A DNA stretch of 64,000 nt from Kappaphycus alvarezii (lineage: Eukaryota; Rhodophyta; Florideophyceae; Gigartinales; Solieriaceae): assembly GCA_002205965.3 (NCBI GenBank), contig NADL03000054.1:434001-498000 (forward strand), written 5' to 3'. The notes under the pieces were generated by a model. That model saw only the letters and a program-made list of their open reading frames with translations. It did no database searches and was not told the origin of the DNA. Shown here piece after piece: positions 12,794-22,315 of the stretch. Within the stretch, counting starts at the first letter, position 1. Each line of letters begins with the position of its first letter. A program made the position numbers and the translations under genes.

Positions 12794-14578
12794 ATATTTT
12801 CTACAGTCAAGCATTGATTGCTTGTTATCATCAGCAGGCATGTTAGTGGCCTGAGCTTATGCAACAAACCCAATGATACCACAATTTGTCTAAAGTAAGA
12901 CAAGAAAGTTGTGAAGGACAAACTGTATTTCGGGAAATTGACAAACTATTTTGAGAGAGAGAGAGATATTTTTAATTGAGACAGAACGATGGAACTTTAC
13001 TAATTGCTGCTCTGCCGAACGTTTTAGCAAGATCTCGAAGTAAGTCTAGGCACTATAGAATTCCACAAGCCCAAAAGCACAGGATCACTGATGTCGCACA
13101 CTAAACAGAAGTTCCCATCAAGATGCTTTAGACCACAAAGTTCTCAAGGCAAGATCCCTCCGTAGTAAGGGCCAGAACCAATCAACAGCAACGTCATTAT
13201 CAAAGACAAAATATAAGTGCATAACTCTAAGTCACTGGAAGGTACGAATGCTCCATAAGGCAATCTAGAGAGCGATTCATCCTTGCTAACCTTGACAACC
13301 TGTAAGAATGCAACAGTCACGTAACTCAATACTGTAGCTTATCGGATGAAGCATCCAACCTAACATCACACAGGACTACTCCTTCAAGAAATATCAAATA
13401 GAGGCGTTATGGGGCTCGTTCCGGATCTTCCCTTCCAGTAGTCAAGGAGGGATTGCACTCAAACGTTCTGGGCCAAGTGTTTTGTCCCTTTGAAGTTAAT
13501 GAAACATGTAATTCAGAGTATTTCTTCCAAAAAATAAGTGAGGTGTGGATGGGTCAGCTCAGGCAAAGGCAATTTTAAGAGGTCTTACAACGAAAATGAA
13601 ATTGGAACAGAAAGTTGTTGAGCAGAACCTTAAGACCTACTCGTTAATTTATTTTTTTCCTGGCCTATAATGGAGTAGATCTCTCTGTGGAGAAGATCTC
13701 TCTTCTCCACAATAGATATAGCTTCTGGAATCTGGAAAATTATTGACCACACTGAAAAATGTGCAATCCCTATCTGACCTTACTCATGATACATGTGCAG
13801 AGCACCGACAGTACTATGATGTACTCAAACGAGCCGATGAGGCAGCTTCACGGGACAAAAACACGGACAGGGACACAATTAGTTGAGCTGAAACAAATAG
13901 ATTGCGCAATATAGCCGAGTGGCGGAAGAGAACCATGCAAACCTTCTTTAATGGCTCAGATGGTGTCAATCTCCGTCTGATAGTCCCGGGGTACAGACAA
14001 AAGCAGATGTCTACGGATAAATAGCGTGCGATTTGTAGGATCAGAACGGAAGGTTTCAGGGGTTACAGGTACAACTTTATATGTTCCAACTGTGATAATC
14101 ATTTATGTGTACGAACGTGTTCTGGGGCTCAGCGCTCCTGTTAGGCCATCTGGCATTCTATGATACGATTAGAGCCTTGTTGGGCGAGTTGTTCTCCTGG
14201 CAACACAAATTATACCGTGACGCAAAATAAAGTTAGAAGCAGGAAGCAAGCACGGTCGGCGGGACTGGAGGATGTTTAAAGTCACACTTGGAGTCTTAGA
14301 TAGTGAGTAAAGAATACTTTATGATGTACGATATGCACAGTACACCGTACATGCCGTTTTTTCGATTTGGGAGAGGTATAAATGGCCCACATTGCATGGA
14401 AGCGAAAAGGAACTTCCCGTTTGTCTTGGGGCCTCTAAAGTAATGCATTTGACACGTAGAAAAGTCCGCAGTCTATCTACCGTCTTATTTTGCCGGAGCG
14501 TTATATCTGGTTGTACTGACAAGGCTTCAAAAGATATGTACTGTACACCATACAAATGAAAATTTACTAGGGATATTT
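12794..14578. other. No gene seen; one small hairpin
   Basis: No ORF with recognisable content. A GA run lies at about 12954-12964. A perfect 10-bp inverted repeat with a 4-base loop lies at 13687-13710 (GTGGAGAAGA, TCTC, TCTTCTCCAC). Confidence 0.4.
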
Positions 14579-14580
14579 TA

Positions 14581-14685
14581 CGGCAGTCAAGCGGCGGAAG
14601 CCAAGGAAATTTTGTACAGTTCGTTCAACTGTAGTGCAAAAAGTATAAAAATGTCATCTTAGGGGCAACTATAATTATAAAGCAC
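14581..14685 (+). repeat. Left terminal inverted repeat of the Tc1/mariner element
   Basis: It pairs with 15861-15968. Shared blocks are CCAAGGAAnTTTTGTACAGT, the stretch around AAAAAGTATAAAAATG, and TAATTATAAAGCAC at the inner end. Confidence 0.85.
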
Positions 14686-14696
14686 CTTTACTTAAC

Positions 14697-15762
14697 TTAG
14701 CAGAGTAAGGCCTTCACCAGCTTCGGGGCCACTTTATTCACATACCAATAATGAGTAGCTCCTCCGGGATGCTCAAACACCTCGATACACCTGTTAGGCA
14801 TTAAACAAAGTAGAGAATGAATAACAGAACTGGGCATTTCAGTCCAACATTGTTTCACAAAATTAATAAGCTCTTCAACGGACCCAAAATTCCTTGCATT
14901 CGCGCATAACTTTCTCATTAGCCATCCCCAAACATTCTCTATCCGATTCAAATCCGGAGAGCGCGCGAGCAAGTACATTAGACAAATTCTATTCTCCGAG
15001 AACCACTCCCTCTAGTTTTGCCTCACATGGACGGGAGAATCGTCTGTTTGATACTTCCAGTCTAAAGGCTAAACTTTTCCGAGAAAAGAAGCAAGTGTTA
15101 CTCTATCACCTTCTTATAGGTCTTTTTTTGTTTGTCTTCCATTCAAAACAACCAAATACGTCTTCCCAAAGCCAGATACCCCTTTCGAAAACATTGTACC
15201 GCCACCGAACTTCTGTATTCTACTAATAAGCATCATATTTTTACCCAAATTATGCCAGTATGCGTGAAAGCCATAGAGACCATCCAAACAGAAGCGTTTC
15301 TCATCGCTGAACAAATTTTTCCCCACTTCCCATGGTTCCATGTAATGTGATCTCTTGCCCACTTCAGACTATTTTTCTTATGAGATTGAATTAGAGGGGG
15401 AGCCTTCTGCGCCTTGCGAAAGCCCATGTGGGGATCTTCAGCCAGAATTGCGCGCGTCCGCGACACAGAGACTGGTAGCCCACACTATTGTTGCAAGGAC
15501 CGGGCTGTTTCCACACATTTACAGGCTTCTTAGAAGAGAATTCGCCTATCTTGCTCGCTCTTTTATGAGCGGCGGCCAGTAAGAGGCTTTCTGTGTCTTC
15601 GTATTGGATCTTTGAGTAATTTTGGACTGCGGCTCGGCTGCTTTCGATCAATTCAATTGATCGATCAATTTGAATTTCAATTTGGGCATCACATTTTTCT
15701 TCCTGGTGTACTGCCAGTGTTTTCCCCTTCTCAAGGTCAGAAAGGGTCTTTCCGCTCGGCAT
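14697..15762 (-). pseudogene. Tc1-like DD34E transposase, frameshifted
   Basis: The N-terminal reading starts at an ATG at 15762 (MPSGKTLSDLEKGKTLAVHQ), a helix-turn-helix-like start. Next come RILAEDPHMGFRKAQKAPPL and KWARDHITWNHGKWGKI, then the first catalytic block FSDEKRFCLDG (about 15305). A later frame gives the second Asp in QTDDSPVH, and then ARSPDLNRIENVWGWL near 14935-14975 supplies the Glu. The spacing between the second Asp and the Glu is 34 residues, with an in-frame stop between them. The C-terminus ends at 14697. At least four frame changes are needed, so no intact protein is encoded. The enzyme would cut at the element's inverted repeats and insert at TA. Confidence 0.8.
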
Positions 15763-15860
15763 TTTTGTGCCCAGAAGCTGTTGCAGGTTGAGAAGTACAG
15801 TGAGAGGTAATGAGATGCATTAAGACGCGAGGACGATTAATAACATCTTCTTTTATAGAA

Positions 15861-15968
15861 GTGCTTTATAATTATTGTTGCCCCTAAAATGGCATTTTTA
15901 TACTTTTTCACCACAGTTGCACGAACTGTACAAAAATTCCTTGGTTTCCACCGTTTAAGAGGGCGCTG
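15861..15968 (-). repeat. Right terminal inverted repeat of the Tc1/mariner element
   Basis: Reverse complement of 14581-14685 with scattered mismatches. The outermost 10-15 bases align less well, so the exact edge is uncertain. Confidence 0.8.
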
Positions 15969-16018
15969 AATTCACATCCCATACCGCCTTTTAAAAAAAT
16001 ACGTGCACTCTGGGGGGA

Positions 16019-16045
16019 GTGCTTTATAATTAGAAGAGGCAACGT
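16019..16045 (+). repeat. Third fragment of the Tc1/mariner inner repeat
   Basis: AGTGCTTTATAATTA followed by a GGCAAC block matches the inner end of the right repeat, about 50 bp outside the element. It may be the stub of a second, deleted copy. Confidence 0.5.
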
Positions 16046-16298
16046 AGTAAATAATTCATTCTGTTACCATCAGTAGCACAGCGGTGGCTACATGCAGTAT
16101 TTTTGTGTTAAATTTCTTTACTTATTGGGCCCATTGTACATTACTGGTCAGTGATTAACGCCACCTGGTACTTAACTATTCTGTGGGAGGAAGTTTTGGG
16201 CATTTTTACTCTTAGATCTAAGCAATCAATCTACCCTTAAGTTTTCCAGACTACCTCAATCAACTCTTTTGCGGAAATTACATGGAGTAGGTTTGAAA

Positions 16299-16311
16299 TA
16301 CTGTGCTATAC
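16299..16311 (+). repeat. Left copy of the 13-bp direct repeat flanking the MULE
   Basis: TACTGTGCTATAC, repeated identically at 19142-19154. Mutator-like elements usually duplicate 8-11 bp (often 9); the extra bases may be shared by chance. Confidence 0.8.
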
Positions 16312-16460
16312 AGTAGAAATAGGAAAGTCAACCGATCTCAGAGAATGACTGGGTATACCATATGCAAAATACATATTGTATTAATGTATATTTATAATAA
16401 AATAGATATTTAAAGAGCCCGCGCGCGGGTACAAATGACTGCGATAAAATACCCCATCCG
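16312..16460 (+). repeat. Left terminal inverted repeat of the MULE
   Basis: Pairs with 19001-19141. Shared blocks are AATGACTGG, CATATGCAAAA, AGATATTT, GCCCGCG, GGTACA and the inner ATAAAATACCCCATCCG. Confidence 0.85.
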
Positions 16461-16505
16461 GAACTCGGAAAGAATGGCTTAACACCATTCATTATTTGTA
16501 AGTAT

Positions 16506-18075
16506 TTGCGGAGTTCTCAAAGTTTATTTGTTCGTTATGCAGATTTTTACAACATTTGGCTGGAGTCTATTACTTCGGCATTCAAACGTTCAGATAGTCC
16601 GGCAGAATCCGCACGCATCTTTCTGAGGCAAGCTAAGTCACTAAATATTTTTTTGGGACAAGAAAAATCCTTTGGTCTTGACGTGATGATATTCCTATGG
16701 GAATATACAATCTCCACTCAGACTATAGTGGAGGTTTTTATTGACTCCACATACAAAACGAATTCTGCTGGTATTGAATGTTTTGCTATTTTTGGGTCCG
16801 TTCTTGGCACAGGGTTTCTTACTGCCTGTATATTTTTGAGAAGCCCTAAGAATATATCTGGAGGAACCCCTTTACGAAGAAAATATTCTCTTATATCAAT
16901 TTTTGTCTCTCTACGGAAAAAGTACACAGGTTTGAATCCTCTTTTTTTTCTTCTCAGACAAGGATATCGGCCAGCTTGACGCCATCAAGCGGGTGTTCAA
17001 TATTGAACCTTTTGTATGTTTATGGCATTTCAAACGAGCTATAAAGCTGAAAATCGCGGCATTACGAAAAGAAGGGAAATCTGAGCTTTTAGAAGGTAGA
17101 GAGAGAAAATTGTTAGAGCACTTAATTTTCAATGCAATTGATACCCATTTTTCGAAAGTTCTTTTACTATAGTAACGTCGGATGAGCAAGCCAGGGATGA
17201 AATTGGTGATTTATTTGACACAACTGAAGCAACTTTAAAGGAGTACCTCTTACAAAAATGGCACGATGGAAACATGTTTTACTGTCGGAGAAGATGTAAT
17301 GTGTCAATTATTTCTCTTCGCAAAACTACAATGATGCGTAAGTCGCAATGTAGCTTATTGAAATTGCTCTACTTACAGCCATATAACAGACCAAGATTAG
17401 ACATTCTTCTTTTCTTAATTGAATCAAAACTTGTTTCCAAATATTAGATCGACTACTAATTATTGCAGAAAGGTCAGACAAAACATTCCTGGTGGCGCGC
17501 TTTTGTTAAAGAGTTGAAGGAAAAGCAACAAACAGATTTAAGGGGTCAATATGTAACAGACCAAAAGCAATGGACTTTCTCTTGTCTCTCCTACTTACAA
17601 AGTCATTTTTTATTGTGCAAGCACTTGATTGCAAGTTCTAGTTGCCCTCAGTACAGGGAAGTGGTCAGGAGAAGTTCTCCTCCTTTTCTGGAATTGGAGC
17701 TTGAGCCTAACAGGTTCACCGCTAAAATCATGGGTCCTGTTCAGACCAAGACAATGATTGCATCTGCAAGGGGAATCAGAGGGATCCGAACAAGATTCGG
17801 GATCTAATTTGAGGCCAATCTGAGTTCGGGGACCCGAGGCAAGCAATTACAAGTAACGCTGAGTCCATTGCGTGGAATAGTATTGAATCAATACAGTGGT
17901 TATCCAACCATGTGAAGAAATTTTCCGCCCATGAAAACACTCATAAACAGCTCTTTCATTTAGACAGTGTCGTCCTACAAAGGGTCAGGAGGTATAAAGA
18001 CGAAATACAGAAAGATCGTAACCAGAAATGCACACCAAAGACATGGAAGAAAACAGATGCATTCTATGATCCTTA
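16506..18075 (+). pseudogene. MULE transposase with SWIM zinc finger, broken
   Basis: Landmarks in order are the first catalytic block FIDSTYKTNSAGIECFAIFG (about 16738-16797), then SDKDIGQLDAIKRVFN (about 16955-17000) with the second Asp, followed by FVCLWHFKRAIKLKIAALRK (about 17010-17070), the family's C/W-H motif. Near 17570-17640 is a SWIM-like finger, WTFSCLSYLQSHFLLCKHL. The tail ends RRYKDEIQKDRNQK...FYDP with a stop near 18075. At least four frame changes break the reading, including one between FFLLRQG and the SDKD block. The protein would bind the long inverted repeats and catalyse cut-and-paste. The start is not certain; the first frame opens only at a non-ATG codon. Confidence 0.75.
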
Positions 18076-18233
18076 ACATTCTATAATCCTTAACGAAGTA
18101 TTATATAGCATGTACAAATGTAGAAATTTACGCGTAAGGAATTGCTTATGGCTTGCCCACAATAACCAGAAAAAGGAAACTTAGTACAGCCAAATAGTAA
18201 ATATTATGCAGAAATAACCATTTCACCATGCAT

Positions 18234-18724
18234 GATAACGGTGATTGGCGACTTGATGCCTCAACGTGCGGGTCAATCCGGGATGATAATGATATTAGGC
18301 GCTGTAAGGCTCCAATTGGAGGAAAAAAAGGTTGATGATAACGATAATGGGCGATTTTAGGCCTTTCACGGCGGTGGAAACGGCGATGATAACGATGATG
18401 AGCCAAGAGCGTCCCTGGCGGGCGGAGGAAAACGGCGAAGGTGAGGATGATGGGTGCAGGGTAAACGGTGATAATGTTGATGATGGGCTGTTTACAGGCC
18501 CAGTAGAGTGGGTCTTTCGACGATAATAACAGCGATGGGTGATTTGAGGCCCCGACAGGCGGGAAAAACAGTGATTATAATCATGATGGGCGACTTAGGG
18601 GGATAGCTGGGCGGAAGAACGGCAGTGATGATTTGAAGCGGCGATTTGACAGCATAGCGAGCGGAAACCTCGGCGTGAAAGATTGTAACCAAATGAAATG
18701 GGCGATCGGTCTGCATAGTGGGCG
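18234..18724 (+). repeat. Decayed minisatellite, unit about 50 bp, about nine units, inside the MULE
   Basis: Units begin with GATGATAACGATGATGGGCGA-like sequence and end with GGCGGGCGGAAAAACGGC-like sequence. Clear unit starts are at about 18234, 18281, 18331, 18382, 18434, 18467, 18519 and 18568. Units vary from about 33 to 53 bp and are well diverged. The array sits between the end of the transposase and the right inverted repeat. Confidence 0.75.
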
Positions 18725-18917
18725 GCATACATGATCCTTTTCATGATAGCGATTGCAGAATAATGCGAAAAACACAATTTGTGAATAGTGATGAGAGCGG
18801 ACGATTTGAGGGCATGAAGATCCTTAATGGCGACGAAAATGATGGTGCTCGTCTTTTTGCTTTGTGTAATTGCGTTAGTCAGGTGATATTGTCAGCGATA
18901 GCGGGGCGGATCGATCA

Positions 18918-19010
18918 GGGGGAGCGGGGGGAGGGGGGCAGCGGGGAGAATGAGATGAGATGGATGGGGAGGATAGGGAGGTGGGGGGATGGGGTGGGGT
19001 CGGATGGGGT
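18918..19010 (+). repeat. G-rich purine tract with quadruplex potential
   Basis: Many runs of three to six G on the plus strand, mixed with GATG and GAGA. It abuts the inner edge of the MULE right inverted repeat. Confidence 0.6.
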
Positions 19011-19141
19011 ATTTTATTGCGGTCATGTGTACCCGCGGGCTTTTAAAATATCTGTTTATTTATAAAAATTCATTAATCTAATATGTCTTTTGCATATGAT
19101 ATTCCCAGTCATTTTCTGGGACCAGTTGAATTTTCTATGTC
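19001..19141 (-). repeat. Right terminal inverted repeat of the MULE
   Basis: Reverse complement of 16312-16460 with substitutions and small length differences. It is followed directly by the second copy of the 13-bp direct repeat (19142-19154). Confidence 0.85.
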
Positions 19142-19154
19142 TACTGTGCTATAC

Positions 19155-20230
19155 TGTGGCTGATTGCAACTGTCTGTGGGAACCGGAGGGTCTTGAATGA
19201 AACTTTACCTCATTGACTTTCTATCGTGTACACTGCAGGACTGACTATGCGGCTAAGAACTAACCGGATGTTCCACGTCAGGCACGTGCAGTGGGGCTCG
19301 CGGACTACTGTACAGTACTGTACTGTACTGTATAACTATAAATATTATAACTGAAACAAACAATGGACTCCCAGGCACGTGTATGTTTATTGCAGCGGCT
19401 TCTGTTCGTGTTGTCTTTTCTTTCCTTTTTGTCTACCTCTGTATGTCAGACTCTGTTACCGACGCTTCTGCCTATAAACTTTTTCGTCATCCTTTGTGTC
19501 ACTAGGGTTATCTCCGAGCTCACAGCGAGATACGAGATACTCACGGTAAGATAAAGCAACAGCCTCGATCAACTTACAGTAATTTTGATCAATAACTATC
19601 CCGTATTTGAAGCTTCTAAGGCGAAGGTATCCTCTTGGCTTTATCAAAAGCTCAGCGATGCCATTTGGTCCAAGTGTGGAGCTTCAGCCATTGGTTGTAG
19701 CCCGCAACATGCTGACGTTTGCCTCCCGGTCCAAAGCTAGTCAATTTTAGTGGCCCTTTACAAGTACTGAAGAAAGTTAATGAGTAAAGCATAAATAATT
19801 ATGAAGAGAGTTGGCTGGCTTTCTGGAGGAGAAGTTTTTCATTCGCAGCCTAATCGGAGGGGAAAGGCAGTAATTGATCGCGACAAATGAGGAGCACTTT
19901 CTCAATTTTAAAGGTAAATCTAATACGCACCCGACTCAGTCACACTGATGGAAGCGAGATCGCATTCGCCGAATAGGTACCTTACGGTGCGACAATTCAG
20001 CAATTCCAAAACAGAAATTCTGCAATAGGTGTACACGTGACTGCTTGTCTGCAAAATTCTGCTTTTTGGGTGTGATATAAATTGCTGAAACTGTACAATT
20101 TAGTGAAGTCATGGGCGCAACTTTCCTTCGCCCATCACCGCATTCCCCACCGCCTACGACCCCCATTTCCACCTTCAATCAACCCATCCGCTCCTTTTTC
20201 CCATGAAACCTGCGGTGCGCTAATCTTCTT
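19155..20230. other. No gene recognised; TACTG microsatellite
   Basis: A TACTG/TACAG run lies at about 19303-19331. An ATG at 19363 opens a 63-codon ORF with a leader-like hydrophobic start (LLQRLLFVLSFLSFLSTSVC), but nothing follows that I recognise. Near 19990-20070 there are CAGAAATTCTGC-type palindromic bits that may belong to the end of Harbinger 2. Confidence 0.4.
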
Positions 20231-20253
20231 CCCCATCTAAGGCTCCTTCGCCT

Positions 20254-21255
20254 TTGCGCGCCTCGCAAGCTCAACGCGGTGCCTTGGTACTCAAACCCTC
20301 TCTGAAGGCCCCATCACCTCCGCCTACGCAATCGGCGCCGATCCCAACAAAGGAAGGAGCAGGCCTCGGTCGGCGTTCGAAGTTTAGTAACGAAGAAGAC
20401 CTCATTCTTCTCCGCGAAGTTTCTGCGTGCAAGGCTCACAGTGACCCGAACGGGGAGAGGCGCGAGCATTTCGAACTCGCTGCATGCAATGATAACGCAA
20501 CTAAAAAGCTGTCAAGCAAAATAACATGGAAAGCCCTTCAAAATCGGTACAAACGGCCTCAGGCCAAGTTCAATAGAGAAAATCGCGCGCAGAGGCGCAC
20601 GAGTGGGATCGGAGGTGAGTTTTGCGAGCGTGACGAGCTGCTGGCGGTCATGAAGAACGACCGTGACGATGTTTTTTCTGCACAAAATGCGAAGCGTGAG
20701 AAAGAGAATAAGAGAGAGCAAGAGAAAGAATGATTGGGTGCCGTCATTCGAGCGCGTGAGACGGCTCGGTTTGGGGAGCAGGATGACTGGAATTTTGTTG
20801 CGGCGGCTGGTGAGGAGGAAGAGGACTTTAATGCGGAAGCAAGCCCCGGCAGAAATCATAGGAAGAGGGAGGCTGTGGAAGTCGTCATGGAGGACGAGGT
20901 GGCCTTCAAATCGGCCTTGGAGCGTGCAGACAAGCAGTGCATGGAAATGGACCAGAGAAAGCTCGATCTCGAGCAGCGCCGTTTCGAAGAAGATTGTGAG
21001 GAGCGCAAGCGTCCGCGTTTGGAGCAAAAAGAGGAGCGCGAGGCTGCCGCAGACCTGAAGCTGAAGAAGAAGCAGCTCATTCTTCAAATGATAACTGGTC
21101 GCGTCGAGCGTGGCGGGGAAAGTTCTACGGAGCGTGGAGGGGGGAAGGGGGCTGTTGATACCTCCTCGAAGGCTGGCGCTGCAGTTTGGAGCCCGGGTCC
21201 GCAACGGTCGCGAGGAGCGATCGTCAGCCAGCGAGTAGCCAGAACGAAGGACTAA
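20254..21255 (+). pseudogene. Harbinger Myb/SANT-like partner protein, one in-frame stop
   Basis: One frame is open from 20254 to 21255 (333 codons) except for a TGA at 20731. The N-terminal half holds GRRSKFSNEEDLILLREVSA, then AACNDNATKKLSSKITWKAL and QNRYKRPQAKFNRENRAQRR, a Myb/SANT-like DNA-binding fold with basic helix. The half after the stop is a charged coiled coil (ALERADKQCMEMDQRKLDLE, then EQRRFEEDCEERKRPRLEQK). This is the usual build of the Harbinger accessory protein, which brings the transposase to the element ends. No ATG marks the start in this frame near 20254, so the true start is unknown. Read-through or an assembly error would restore the full frame. Confidence 0.7.
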
Positions 21256-21303
21256 AGGCGTGAGAGCGGCAGTTCCAACGTTTGAGGAGACACCATAAGT
21301 TGT

Positions 21304-22275
21304 TTATTCTTCTCTCCAGCTGAGAAAGGCCTCTAGTGTCGGCGGTTTGCAGTCGTAACAGCGGGATGTTTTGTTTCGGTAAAAGCAGTTGCGGATGTTG
21401 CACAATAGCATAGCTGCAGTATTGAGCGTACCAACAGTAAACTGTAGGACGCGCATCTTTCGTGGGGAGTCGAGGGTCGTCCAATACGTTTTGAATTCCT
21501 TAAACATCCATGCAATTGTGATGCGCGCGCTGTACATCGCTTGGTTGAACGCAGCTTGGTTGGCGGTGATACTTGAACCTTGAAACGGTATATCTAGGTA
21601 GGCTCGAGAGTTTTACCCGCTGTCACCGTAGATACAGAACTGCCTGCCGTTGACGTTAAGGACTTTTTCGAGTTGTGAATTAAGATTTGACCTTGGGTAC
21701 AATGTCGAGTTATGTCTTCTCACCTCTACGGGCCCATAGACGTGAAAAACATTCCGCCCGCTGTCGTTACTGCTTGAAATTTGAGAGCGTGCTTTCTCTT
21801 ATGGCCGTTGCAAACAACGTTCTGAAGGGAAGCATCATCAGGGCGAGCTATCTCTATCACATTCCCATCGATAAACCCTATAAAATTTCTTAACGCTTCT
21901 ATTTTGTTTCTGACTTGCGTAGCGAAGTGTTCCGCCCTCTGACTCGTGTACCTTGCAGCATCGGTCCCGTTAGCAATTCTTGCCTTTCGTCTACAAAGCT
22001 ATCCATCGTTTCCCGGAAGTGTTCCGAGAGATGGGCCATATGCTTTCGAAACAATATCTCTAAGTCCTTCCACCGTTGTGGTGTAGACAAGCGCTTAAGT
22101 AGAACAAAAATATACAGCAGTCCTGTTGTGGAGTACACATTTCTTTTTGTTGCGTACGAAAACGGCCTGCCTGTGATGACACCAACAAGTTGACGGAGGT
22201 CTTGGCGCAGGAAACGAAAGTGTGGGAGGTATTGTTCGTCTCCCGAGATATTGTGGTACGGATTATTTTGCCCAT
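21304..22275 (-). pseudogene. PIF/Harbinger transposase, broken, catalytic Glu replaced
   Basis: The pieces in order down the minus strand are QRWKDLEILFRKHMAHLSEH and FRETMDSFVDERQELL (about 22075-21975), FIGFIDGNVIEIARP with the first Asp (about 21890-21845), ICIYGDSG-like sequence with the second Asp (about 21640), and ARITIAWMFKEFKTYWTTLD (about 21525-21470), then LLCNIRNCFYRN and CKPPTLEAFLSW at the C-terminus. The frame changes at least three times. In the last catalytic block the family has VTVEW; here codon GCA gives Ala where Harbinger 3 keeps Glu (VTFEW). Inactive on that ground alone. Confidence 0.75.
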
Positions 22276-22315
22276 TTGAGTGCTACAGTAAACAAGTAAA
22301 CGTCTACTTCAGAAA

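Larger units (their letters stand above)
14579..15970. mobile_element. Tc1/mariner-type DNA transposon with long terminal inverted repeats, broken
   Basis: A minus-strand DD34E transposase lies between two inverted repeats of about 105 bp. The left repeat starts just after a TA at 14579-14580, the usual Tc1/mariner target. The repeats agree over most of their length but have diverged at their outer ends, so the copy is not recent. The element is about 1.39 kb, a normal size for an autonomous Tc1-like element. Several frame breaks in the transposase make this copy non-autonomous as sequenced. Confidence 0.8.
16312..19141. mobile_element. Mutator-like element (MULE) with long terminal inverted repeats
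   Basis: The element is bounded by inverted repeats of about 145 bp and flanked by the direct repeat TACTGTGCTATAC. It holds a degenerate MULE transposase with a SWIM-type zinc finger (16506-18075), a decayed tandem array with units of about 50 bp (18234-18724) and a G-rich tract (18918-19010). Long inverted repeats and a target duplication near 9 bp are the classic MULE signature. The two repeats agree at roughly four bases in five, so the insertion is not recent, and the transposase is broken. Confidence 0.85.
20230..22300. mobile_element. PIF/Harbinger DNA transposon 2
   Basis: A Myb-like ORF (20254-21255, +) and a Harbinger transposase (21304-22275, -) are convergent with about 50 bp between their tails. 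The terminal repeats could not be set with confidence, so the edges given are those of the coding parts. It is better preserved than Harbinger 1, with one in-frame stop in the Myb-like ORF and a few frame changes in the transposase. Confidence 0.7.

Noticed and set aside
20512-21204. Minus-strand ORF of 230 codons
   Set aside because: Antisense of the Myb-like/coiled-coil ORF; the Leu/Phe-rich composition is what the complement of Glu/Lys codons gives.
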